DNA of 64,000 nucleotides from Methylobacter sp015476545 (GTDB taxonomy: Bacteria; Pseudomonadota; Gammaproteobacteria; Methylococcales; Methylomonadaceae): positions 1,426,001 through 1,490,000 of the forward strand of contig NZ_CP197401.1 of assembly GCF_052162025.1 (NCBI RefSeq), read 5' to 3'. Under the pieces are notes generated by a model. That model made no database searches. It saw only the letters and a program-made list of their open reading frames with translations, and was not told where the DNA came from. The translations under genes and the position numbers were made by a program. The number at the start of each line of letters is the position of its first letter. The first letter of the stretch is position 1. Positions 38,074 to 46,012 of the stretch are shown one piece after another.

Positions 38074-38816
38074 TGTTTGCATACTTCTGGTATATATTCA
38101 TCAGCATTCTTTTAGCTATTTTAATCAGCGCTTTTAGAGTCCTGCGGGAATATGAGCGCGGCGTCATTTTCTTTCTCGGACGTTTTTATGGCGTTAAAGG
38201 TCCCGGATTGATTATCGTGATCCCATTGATTCAACAGATGGAACGCGTTGATTTACGTACCATTGTCATGGACGTGCCTTCCCAGGATGTGATCTCTCTG
38301 GACAACGTCTCCGTAAAAGTCAATGCCGTAGTCTATTTCAGGGTAATCGAGCCGGATAAAGCCATTATCCAGGTTGAGAATTTTCTTGAAGCGACTAGCC
38401 AGTTGGCCCAGACGACACTGCGCTCCGTACTGGGCCAGCACGAACTGGATGAAATGCTGGCGCAACGCGACCGCCTGAACATGGATATACAAACCATTTT
38501 GGATCAGCAGACCGATGCCTGGGGCATTAAAGTCGCCAATGTGGAAATCAAGCATGTCGACCTTGATGAAAGCATGATCCGGGCGATAGCCAAACAGGCC
38601 GAAGCCGAGCGTACCCGCCGGGCGAAAATCATTCATGCGGAAGGTGAAATGCAGGCATCGGAAAAACTGATGGCCGCGGCGAATATATTAGCTCAGCAAC
38701 CACAAGCCATGCAGCTTAGATATTTGCAAACCCTGACTGAAATTGCCGGAGATAAATCATCGACGATTGTCTTTCCGTTGCCGATTGATATAGTGAATAA
38801 TCTTATGAAACAGTAG
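38073..38816 (+). CDS. Slipin/stomatin family membrane protein
   Basis: SPFH-domain protein of 247 aa. An N-terminal helix (about 5-22) anchors it, followed by the stomatin motif REYERGVIFFLGRF and the SPFH domain (about 30-190), a helical region rich in Ala/Glu, and a C-terminal hydrophobic end. It oligomerises in membranes and partners the NfeD protease encoded immediately upstream. ATG at 38073 overlaps the nfeD stop TAATG, so translation is coupled. Confidence 0.9.
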   Translation: MFAYFWYIFISILLAILISAFRVLREYERGVIFFLGRFYGVKGPGLIIVIPLIQQMERVDLRTIVMDVPSQDVISLDNVSVKVNAVVYFRVIEPDKAIIQVENFLEATSQLAQTTLRSVLGQHELDEMLAQRDRLNMDIQTILDQQTDAWGIKVANVEIKHVDLDESMIRAIAKQAEAERTRRAKIIHAEGEMQASEKLMAAANILAQQPQAMQLRYLQTLTEIAGDKSSTIVFPLPIDIVNNLMKQ

Positions 38817-38868
38817 AGTCAGAACTGACTTTATGCTTTCAACAGCTTAAAAACCCTGCCAGATATTT

Positions 38869-39132
38869 TTATCTTGGGCAGCCTTCCAGCTTATAAATTG
38901 CATAGCCTTGCGTGTCGATTTGCTGTCTTAAGTCGCCAGGGGCTTCCGCGCTGTGGCAAAAACAACAATTCTCCTGCGTGACGATCGCGTCTTCGTGGCC
39001 TATGCTTTGCAGCCATTCTTTGGCATAATTCAGCGCTTTTTCCTGGTCTTTCTCATCAAGAACCACATCAAAGTGCATAATCCTGCCTTTGGCTGTTTTT
39101 GCATAAGTGTCGAATACATGAGAGATAGGCAT
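38869..39132 (-). CDS. DUF2024 family small protein
   Basis: Protein of 87 aa in DUF2024: MPISHVFDTYAKTAKG, MHFDVVLDEKD, a Trp/Ser helix and the Cys motif NCCFCHSAE (about residues 56-64), then GYAIYKLEGC. The fold is small and alpha-beta; function unknown. It is divergent from the MarR gene at 39402, so the two may be linked in regulation. The ATG has AGGACTTAAGTT upstream. Confidence 0.82.
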   Translation of the reverse strand: MPISHVFDTYAKTAKGRIMHFDVVLDEKDQEKALNYAKEWLQSIGHEDAIVTQENCCFCHSAEAPGDLRQQIDTQGYAIYKLEGCPR

Positions 39133-39320
39133 AACTTAAGTCCTGTAAAAAACCGGCGGCATAGCCGCCGGAACAATAACTACTAAATAGGATATTATGA
39201 TTTTCCTGATGAATTGAAACTCCCGAAAGCCAGTATTCATGCTGCCTGGCGGCACACAACCAATGACTTTTATATCGGATGGCAAAGACTCTGGGAGATA
39301 TTCTACTCAAATTTATTATG

Positions 39321-39335
39321 GTATCGATTCGATAC
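39321..39335. promoter_or_regulatory. Candidate MarR operator palindrome
   Basis: GTATCGATTCGATAC is a perfect 7-1-7 palindrome in the 269-bp divergent region between the DUF2024 and MarR genes. MarR proteins often bind such sites at their own promoter. A second palindrome, AAGATATCTT, is at 39353-39362, and a TTGTCA-N17-TTATAT pair is at 39366-39394. Confidence 0.5.
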
Positions 39336-39401
39336 GGGAGCAAGAATATGTTAAGATATCTTCCGTTGTCAACTTAATTAACGAATGTTTATATAGGTTC
39401 T

Positions 39402-39962
39402 ATGGAAAAAGTTGATGTATTTGAGCTGATCGAACGGATGGCCGCGCTGATCCGTTCGGAAGAACGTAAAAAATGTACGGAATTAGGCCTTCAGCCGGTG
39501 CATTTGCAGGTGCTGGACTATTTATCGCGCTGCAACCGCTACAGCGATACGCCGGCCGCCGTCACCAGTTATCTGGGCATGACCCGGGGGACAGTTTCGC
39601 AAACACTGCTGTTACTGGAAAAAAAGGGCTTTATAAAAAAGACGCCAGACGCTGATGACCGGCGCATGGTGCATCTTGGCCTTCTGCCTGATGGCGAAGC
39701 TATCCTGAAACAAGCCCGGCCTTCGGAATTATTCAACCAAGCTTCATCAATTTTGAGAGAGATTGATTTCAGTAATCATGAGGAGGTTTTTGTTAAAGCA
39801 CTTTCGGCGCTGCAAAAAGCCAACAAATCGCAGTCCTTTGGTCTGTGCAAGACCTGTAAATATTTTACGGAAACTCCGGGAGGTTATAGGTGCGATTTAA
39901 CCAAAGGACCGCTAAGCCAAAGCGATAGTGAAAAAATCTGCCAGGAGCATACTGTTTTATAA
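39402..39962 (+). CDS. MarR-family regulator with C-terminal Cys cluster
   Basis: Winged-helix regulator of 186 aa. The MarR domain (about 1-125) has TSYLGMTRGTVSQTLLLLEK as recognition region and the wing ADDRRMVHL. The C-terminus (about 147-183) adds four Cys, CKTCKYF, YRCDLT and KICQEH, which resemble a zinc or Fe-S ligand set and could sense metal or redox state. Most MarR proteins end before this part. It is divergent from DUF2024, itself Cys-rich, with palindromes between. The target set is unknown. Confidence 0.8.
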   Translation: MEKVDVFELIERMAALIRSEERKKCTELGLQPVHLQVLDYLSRCNRYSDTPAAVTSYLGMTRGTVSQTLLLLEKKGFIKKTPDADDRRMVHLGLLPDGEAILKQARPSELFNQASSILREIDFSNHEEVFVKALSALQKANKSQSFGLCKTCKYFTETPGGYRCDLTKGPLSQSDSEKICQEHTVL

Positions 39963-40280
39963 GCTGTGAGGGAGTTGAGTGCTGTAGCCCCGCCATGTTC
40001 TGTTAGTGCAGGATGTTGGGGAGCTTGAATTTTTGATAGGGCTGCTCCTGCTAAGCTAATTTTTACTGTTTAATGGTCTGTATTAGCAAGCCTTGTAAGG
40101 ATTAAGCCGAACTATAGTATAGTCTAAATATTTCATCATGAAATACACGGAATACGTGAAGATTTTGAAATTCAAATACTTGTAAATATTGCCTGATGAG
40201 CTTCAAGGCGTTATAAGGAGATGATGGTAAACCCGTGATTTTCTTCGGGGGCTTTATGATTTCGGTGAAGTATTCGGATT
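39963..40280. other. Intergenic region with two perfect palindromes
   Basis: No convincing gene. ACTATAGTATAGT (40111-40123, 6-1-6) and ATTTCATCATGAAAT (40130-40144, 7-1-7) lie side by side, an operator-like arrangement. A short AAGGAG-ATG frame at 40217 has only a few codons. No known riboswitch was matched. Confidence 0.45.
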
Positions 40281-40314
40281 AATGATGGGCACTTATTTTT
40301 CGGTGCCCACCATT
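40281..40314. terminator. Convergent hairpin before psd 3' end
   Basis: TGGGCAC and GTGCCCA form a 7-bp stem around a T-rich loop, with AATG/CATT outer pairing. It lies between the plus-strand 39963-40280 region and the end of psd (minus). No flanking U-run, so it is a candidate only. Confidence 0.4.
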
Positions 40315-40336
40315 AAACTATTCCGCTGACTGATGA

Positions 40337-41197
40337 TTAAACCAAAGCCCTGCCAATCTGCTCGCCCAGTCTAACTGTTTTGCCGGCTTTGAATTCAGAC
40401 TCCCACTGAATTTTATCCTTGCCGAACAAAACAATAATTGTGGAGCCCATATTGAAACGGCCCATTTCTTCGCCGATTTTCAAAGTCAGAGCATCTTCAT
40501 TGTATTGCCAACTGCGCACGGAGGTTATGGTGGGCGGCGATACGACGCCGTGCCAGACAGTTTCAATGCTGGAGACAAAAATCGCCCCAACCAGCACCAG
40601 CGCCATCGGACCCACCTCGGTGTCGAAGATAGCCGCGACGCGCTCGTTTCTGGCGAACAGGCCCGGTACGGAATTGGTCGTGGCGGCATTGACGCTGAAC
40701 AGACGGCCCGGAATGTGCACCATTTCTTTTAGCGTGCCGGTCAATGGCATGTGCAGGCGGTGATAGTCTTTCGGCGACAGATAAATCGTCGTGAAGGAGC
40801 CGTTGTTAAACGGCTCGGCGCGCTCCGGGCTGCCGCCCAGCAGAACCGTGGCGGTAAAGCTTTTGCCCTTGGCCTGAAAGATATCGCCGTCGGTAATCGC
40901 GCCCGCCTGGCTGACGGCGCCGTCGGCAGGGCAGGCAATGGCGTTTCTGTCGGCGCAGAAAGTCCGGACGCCCGGCTTGAGCTCGCGTGTAAAGAAATGG
41001 TTAAAGCTTTTGAAGGTATTGATGTCCTGCTCCAGTGCTTCATCCATGTTGACGCCGTAATGTCTGATGATCTGTTTGATGAACAGGTTTTTCCAGATCC
41101 GGTTCTCAGAATGCGTCAGTACGCTCATCATCTGGGATAAGGTATGATGAGGCAGAGCGTATTGCGGTAATGTCGTCAGGGCTTCTTTTATGTTCAT
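40337..41197 (-). CDS. psd: Phosphatidylserine decarboxylase
   Basis: Membrane-associated enzyme of 286 aa making phosphatidylethanolamine. The self-cleavage site is NMGSTIIVLF near the C-terminus (GST, the Ser becoming the pyruvoyl group), and the family's INTFKSFNHFFTREL, IACPADG and YHRLHMPLTG segments are present. Length matches proteobacterial Psd proenzymes. It lies 116 bp downstream of queF on the same strand, with a strong hairpin between, so it may have its own promoter. Confidence 0.93.
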   Translation of the reverse strand: MNIKEALTTLPQYALPHHTLSQMMSVLTHSENRIWKNLFIKQIIRHYGVNMDEALEQDINTFKSFNHFFTRELKPGVRTFCADRNAIACPADGAVSQAGAITDGDIFQAKGKSFTATVLLGGSPERAEPFNNGSFTTIYLSPKDYHRLHMPLTGTLKEMVHIPGRLFSVNAATTNSVPGLFARNERVAAIFDTEVGPMALVLVGAIFVSSIETVWHGVVSPPTITSVRSWQYNEDALTLKIGEEMGRFNMGSTIIVLFGKDKIQWESEFKAGKTVRLGEQIGRALV

Positions 41198-41250
41198 GAA
41201 GGTAGTGTCAGATATTTTGCGGCTTATTGCGCTTTGTCAGTCATTTCCGG

Positions 41251-41292
41251 AGCGATATTGCCGACGCATCATAAAGCGACGGCAATATCGCT
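41251..41292. terminator. Long hairpin between queF and psd
   Basis: AGCGATATTGCCGACGC pairs with GCGACGGCAATATCGCT in 16 of 17 positions around an 8-nt loop. It starts 22 nt after the queF stop on the minus strand. No U-run follows, so it may be a REP-like or processing structure rather than a simple terminator. Confidence 0.55.
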
Positions 41293-41313
41293 AGTGTAAT
41301 CAGATTCTTCCGA

Positions 41314-41703
41314 TTAAGGCAGATGGACCAGTTCCGGCGCGCGCCAGTCTCTGTTTCTATGCTCTACGACGACGGTCGTATAAATGCCGCCCCGGACGTT
41401 GAATTCGGCGCGGATGCGCATGAAATTGGGCGATATGGCTCTGACGATGTCATTCAGGATTTCGTTGGTGACGGCTTCATGAAAAGCGCCTTGTTCGCGG
41501 AAAGACCACATATATAACTTCAGCGATTTCAATTCCACGCATAGCGCCGCCGGTACATATTCGATCGTGATCTTGGCGAAATCCGGCTGGCCGGTCTTAG
41601 GGCACAGGCAGGTGAATTCTGGAATGTCGATGCGTATCGTATAATCGCGGTCCCGTTGCGGGTTATCGAAAGTTTCTAGGTCTTTGCTGGGTCGTGTTGT
41701 CAT
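41314..41703 (-). CDS. queF: NADPH-dependent 7-cyano-7-deazaguanine reductase
   Basis: Short (type I) QueF of 129 aa, reducing preQ0 to preQ1 in queuosine biosynthesis. The QueF signature is ELKSLKLYMWS with the active-site Cys just before it (AALCVELKS). The substrate-handling HEAVTN and the conserved FNVRGG segment are present. No other queuosine gene is in the window. The gene reads with psd on the minus strand. Confidence 0.93.
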   Translation of the reverse strand: MTTRPSKDLETFDNPQRDRDYTIRIDIPEFTCLCPKTGQPDFAKITIEYVPAALCVELKSLKLYMWSFREQGAFHEAVTNEILNDIVRAISPNFMRIRAEFNVRGGIYTTVVVEHRNRDWRAPELVHLP

Positions 41704-41807
41704 CGTTGCTTGGTAGATAAAAGTAAATAAAAAAGTCGAAACTCAGCTGAATATCGTGAATAATAAGCGGTTATTTTAATTCAAATACAGGGATATTCAT
41801 ACCAGTT

Positions 41808-44800
41808 ATGAAACTGGAAAAAATCAAGCTTTCAGGTTTCAAATCGTTTGTCGATCCGACGGTCATCCCGATCAACGGCAATCTGACGGCGATAGTCGGG
41901 CCTAATGGCTGCGGTAAATCCAATATTATTGATGCGGTGCGCTGGGTCATGGGCGAGAGCTCGGCCAAACATTTGCGCGGCGGCAGTATGACGGATGTGA
42001 TTTTTAACGGCTCATCCGGGCGCAAACCGGTCAGCACGGCTTCGGTCGAACTGGTCTTTGACAACAGCGAAAGCAAGCTGGGCGGCGAGTATGCGCAATA
42101 CGACACCATCGCCATCAAGCGCCAGGTCAGCCGCGACGGTCAATCCTTGTACATGCTGAACGGCTCGCGCTGCCGGCGCAAGGATATTACCGATATATTT
42201 CTGGGCACGGGGCTGGGCTCCCGCAGTTATGCCATCATCGAGCAGGGCACGATCTCGCGTATGGTGGAAGCCAAGCCCGAAGATTTGAGGATGCATATCG
42301 AAGAAGCGGCCGGCATCTCCAAATACAAGGAGCGGCGCAGCGAAACCGAAGCGCGCATGAAGCATACGCGCGAAAATCTGGAACGGCTGAGCGATCTGCG
42401 CGAGGAAGTCGAGAAACAGCTCAAACATCTGCAAAAGCAGGCCGAAAAAGCCGAAAAATACACCGAACTCAAAAAGCAGGAACGCCAGTTCAGGCTGGAA
42501 CTGCTGGCGATGCGCTGGAATGCTTATCATCAGGCCGCGCAACAGCTGGAAACAAGACTGCAGGACATTGCGGCCGAGCATAATCGCTTGTTCGTTCAGC
42601 TGCGCGATATCAATAACAGTCTGGAAGACAAGCGAGTAGAGCACAAGGTTCAGCAGCAGCATACCAACAGTTCGCAGGGCGAATATTATCAGGTTGTGGC
42701 GGAAGTCAACGGTCTCGAACAGGCGATCAAGCACAATGAAATGAGCCATGAAGAAACCCAGCTGGAAATCAATCGCTCGCGTCAGCAGGCCGAGCAGGCG
42801 CTGAGTGAGCTTCAGGCCGATATGCAGCAGTTGGAAGAAATCAGACAGGCGCTGGAAGAGGCCGAAGAAGCGCTGATTGTTGCGGAGGAAAGGCAGGACG
42901 AGGTTGTGCAACTCCAGCAGGAATCGCAGCACCAGAGAACATCCTGGCAGCAGCAATGGGATGCCTACCGGACTGAAAGCGCGAGATATAAAGAACAGGC
43001 GGAAGTGCACCGTGTAAAAACCGTGCAGCTGGAAAACCAGAGCCGGCAATTGCAGACCCGCCTCGATAAGTTGCACGGTGAGCACGATGAGCTGTCATCG
43101 AGCCAGCTGCAAACGGATATCGAGACGCTGGATGCCGGCATCGAGCTGATTGAATCGCAGCGCGCCGATCTGCACAGTCAGCTGGAACAGCTTCATCAGC
43201 AAATCCGCGAGCAGAGGCAGCAGGTCAAGCACCTGCATGATGAACTGCATGCGCGCCGTTCGGAAATGCACAGCGTCAAAGGCAAGATCACGTCGCTGGA
43301 ATTGCTGCAGCAGCACGCCATGGGCAAGGACAATAAAAATCTGAGTGCTTGGCTGGAACAAATGAATCTGGTTAAAAATCAGCGTCTGGCCGAATTCCTG
43401 GAAGTGGAATCCGGCTGGGAAACGGCCGTGGAAACCATGCTGGGCAGCTATCTGGAAGCGATCTGCATCGACAGCGCCGATCAAATCATCCCAAGCTTGC
43501 CGCATTTGGCAAACGAATCGTTGACACTTGTCGAAACGGGCCGCAGAAAACCGGCTGAAGCAGGCGCGCCATTTGTACGGTTGCTCGATAAAGTGAGGGC
43601 GCCGTGGGACTTAAGCGATCTGCTGTCCGGGGTTTACTGTGCCGATACGCTCGAAGCGGCAAGAAACTTGTCAGCCGAGATCAAACCTCATGAGTCGGTC
43701 ATTGCGCCAGACGGGACCTGGTTCGGTCCGGGCTGGCTGAAAATCATCCGTACCAAGGACAGCAAAGCCGGCGTGTTGCAGCGCGAGAAAGAGTTGCGTC
43801 TGTTGAAACAGCGGCAGGAGTCGCTGCAGTTTGAAATCGCAGATTTCGAAGATCAGCTGGAAGCGACTGAGGCGAGCTTGAAAGAAGCGGAAGTCAATCG
43901 TGAAGCGATGCAACGTCAGGACAGCAGTCTCGGTTCGGAGCTATCGCTTAAAAATGCCGAATTCAGCGCCTATTCTGCACGCTGGCAACATCAGCAACGC
44001 AGGCTCGCCCAAATCAGCAGCGAAATAGAAGATATTGTCCATGAAAATACCGAAAATGCTGCGCTGATCGCAGAGTCCCGCTTGCTGCAGGAAGAAGCCG
44101 AACAGGCTCTGGCAGAGCTGGAACAGAAAAGGCAAAGCCTGGATTTGCTGAATCAGGAGTTACAATCGCGGCAACATGACGCCGAACAGTCTGTCCATGA
44201 AGCCCGGCAGCAGGTCTACAGTATCAGGGCGCAGGTTGAATCGTTAAAGTCTTCGGAAAGCCTGACTGCCAGGCAGATTGAGCGACTGCAGATGCAGCAT
44301 CAGCAATCGGTTACACGCATCGCCGAGTTGGAGAGAAAGTTACAGCAGACTCTGGCGCCGCTGGATGAAGAGAAAAAGCGACTGGAACAGCTCTATTTAA
44401 ATAAGGACAAGCTGGAGGCAGATCTTAAAACGCAGCGTCAGGCCCAGGAAGAAATCGAATCAGTGATTGCGCAATTATCGGAAGAGCAGGTTCGAGCCCA
44501 AAGAGCGCTGGACATGCAAAAGGAGGCGCTTGATAAAATCCGCTTTGAACTGCAGGAAAGCAAGGTCCGTCAGCAGACGGTCAATGAACAGCTCAAGGAA
44601 ATCGATGCCGATGCCGAGCAGGTGCTGAAAAATCTGTCCGAGCAGGCCGAAGAGCAAAGCTGGAAAAGAAAAGTCGATGATTTATCGGCTCAAATTGAGC
44701 GCTTGGGCACGATTAACCTGACGGCCATAGAAGAATACAAATCGCAGTCGGAACGCATGAATTTTCTTAATGAGCAGCATGCGGATCTGATGGAGGCTCT

Positions 44801-45317
44801 GCAAACGCTGGAGCAGGCAATCAGTAAAATTGACAAGGAAAGCCGACTGCGTTTTAAGGAAACTTTCGATAAAATCAACAACGGCTTGCAGGAAAAATTC
44901 CCTAAGTTGTTCGGAGGCGGCCAGGCCTATCTGGAACTGACTGAGCAGGATTTGCTGGAGACCGGCGTCAATATCATTGCTCGGCCTCCCGGCAAAAAGA
45001 ACAGTTCCATTCATTTGCTGTCAGGCGGCGAGAAAGCATTGACAGCGGTAGCGCTGGTGTTTTCGATCTTTGAGCTCAATCCGGCGCCTTTCTGTTTGCT
45101 GGATGAGGTGGACGCGCCTTTGGATGATGCCAATGTCGGAAGATTTTCACGAATGGTTGAAGAAATGTCGGCATCTGTTCAGTTTTTATATATTTCCCAT
45201 AACAAGGCCACGATGGAAATTGCAAAACAGTTGGCAGGTGTTACTATGAAAGAGCCGGGTGTCTCCCGGATGGTCGCGGTTGATATTGAAGAAGCAGTGA
45301 GTTTGGCGGAAAACTAA
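41808..45317 (+). CDS. smc: Chromosome segregation protein SMC
   Basis: ATPase of 1169 aa that organises and segregates chromosomes. Walker A GPNGCGKSN is near residue 32; long coiled coils run from about 165 to 500 and 680 to 1000, around a hinge at about 510-640; the C-terminal head has the signature LSGGEKAL and Walker B CLLDEVDAPLD. Gammaproteobacteria with SMC rather than MukB are mostly outside the enterobacterial branch. Its stop overlaps zipA by one base (TAATG). Confidence 0.95.
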   Translation: MKLEKIKLSGFKSFVDPTVIPINGNLTAIVGPNGCGKSNIIDAVRWVMGESSAKHLRGGSMTDVIFNGSSGRKPVSTASVELVFDNSESKLGGEYAQYDTIAIKRQVSRDGQSLYMLNGSRCRRKDITDIFLGTGLGSRSYAIIEQGTISRMVEAKPEDLRMHIEEAAGISKYKERRSETEARMKHTRENLERLSDLREEVEKQLKHLQKQAEKAEKYTELKKQERQFRLELLAMRWNAYHQAAQQLETRLQDIAAEHNRLFVQLRDINNSLEDKRVEHKVQQQHTNSSQGEYYQVVAEVNGLEQAIKHNEMSHEETQLEINRSRQQAEQALSELQADMQQLEEIRQALEEAEEALIVAEERQDEVVQLQQESQHQRTSWQQQWDAYRTESARYKEQAEVHRVKTVQLENQSRQLQTRLDKLHGEHDELSSSQLQTDIETLDAGIELIESQRADLHSQLEQLHQQIREQRQQVKHLHDELHARRSEMHSVKGKITSLELLQQHAMGKDNKNLSAWLEQMNLVKNQRLAEFLEVESGWETAVETMLGSYLEAICIDSADQIIPSLPHLANESLTLVETGRRKPAEAGAPFVRLLDKVRAPWDLSDLLSGVYCADTLEAARNLSAEIKPHESVIAPDGTWFGPGWLKIIRTKDSKAGVLQREKELRLLKQRQESLQFEIADFEDQLEATEASLKEAEVNREAMQRQDSSLGSELSLKNAEFSAYSARWQHQQRRLAQISSEIEDIVHENTENAALIAESRLLQEEAEQALAELEQKRQSLDLLNQELQSRQHDAEQSVHEARQQVYSIRAQVESLKSSESLTARQIERLQMQHQQSVTRIAELERKLQQTLAPLDEEKKRLEQLYLNKDKLEADLKTQRQAQEEIESVIAQLSEEQVRAQRALDMQKEALDKIRFELQESKVRQQTVNEQLKEIDADAEQVLKNLSEQAEEQSWKRKVDDLSAQIERLGTINLTAIEEYKSQSERMNFLNEQHADLMEALQTLEQAISKIDKESRLRFKETFDKINNGLQEKFPKLFGGGQAYLELTEQDLLETGVNIIARPPGKKNSSIHLLSGGEKALTAVALVFSIFELNPAPFCLLDEVDAPLDDANVGRFSRMVEEMSASVQFLYISHNKATMEIAKQLAGVTMKEPGVSRMVAVDIEEAVSLAEN

Positions 45318-46006
45318 TGGATAAAGAAATATTGAGAATTGTAATTATTGCAACCGGGTTGCTCGTCATAATCGGCATGTTGCTGTGGGCTTACATCAGA
45401 AACAGAAAAGCGCAGCATGACATGGAGGGGTATGAGGGTGAAGATATCTTGAAAGGCGCTGATGAAGCGCTGGCATTCCAAGAGGATGATGACGACTTTG
45501 ATATTGCATCTTCCGATAAACGCGGCGCTCATGCGGCAAAATCAGCGCAATACGAAAGTGATGACGATTATTATGAGTCGGATGACGAAGACTATGGTGA
45601 ACCGCAGTCCCGCTTTATCGCGCCCAAGATCATCCAGTTCAGCCTGATCGCCAGAGACGAGGAGGGCTTCAACGGCGTTGATCTGGTGAATGCGCTTGAA
45701 ATGGTCGGGCTTGAATACGGCAGTCTGAAAATTTTTGAACGCCTGGATGCTAACCGGCTGGTCGATTTTGGCGTCGCCAGCATGGTTGAATCAGGCACTT
45801 TCCCGTCCAAGAATCTGGACACATTCTACACGCCGGGCATCGTGTTTTTTATGCAGCCTGAAGCGGTAGATAATGCGCAGGCTGTTTTTGACGATTATGT
45901 GCAAACAATTCAGTTATTGGCGGCGGAATTGAATGGCGTGATCCGGGATCATCAAAGACAGCCTTTGACCGAAGCTACTATTCAAATGATTCGGCAGAGT
46001 TTGTAA
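45317..46006 (+). CDS. zipA: Cell division protein ZipA
   Basis: Bitopic inner-membrane division protein of 229 aa tethering FtsZ. An N-terminal helix (about 6-26, N-out) is followed by a short acidic linker rich in Asp, Ser and Tyr (residues about 55-95) and the C-terminal FtsZ-binding domain (about 100-229, IQFSLIARDEEGFNG onward). The linker is shorter and more acidic than the Pro/Gln-rich one of E. coli. It lies between smc and ligA, overlapping smc by one base. Confidence 0.93.
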   Translation: MDKEILRIVIIATGLLVIIGMLLWAYIRNRKAQHDMEGYEGEDILKGADEALAFQEDDDDFDIASSDKRGAHAAKSAQYESDDDYYESDDEDYGEPQSRFIAPKIIQFSLIARDEEGFNGVDLVNALEMVGLEYGSLKIFERLDANRLVDFGVASMVESGTFPSKNLDTFYTPGIVFFMQPEAVDNAQAVFDDYVQTIQLLAAELNGVIRDHQRQPLTEATIQMIRQSL

Positions 46007-46012
46007 GCGCCG

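Noticed and set aside
40217..40260. Possible riboswitch around GGTAAACCCG
   Set aside because: The GGTAAACC string recalls a GEMM tetraloop receptor, but the flanking conserved parts are absent.
42012..43085. Minus-strand frame of 357 codons inside smc
   Set aside because: Antisense to SMC head and coiled coil; hydrophobic only as the complement of a coiled coil.
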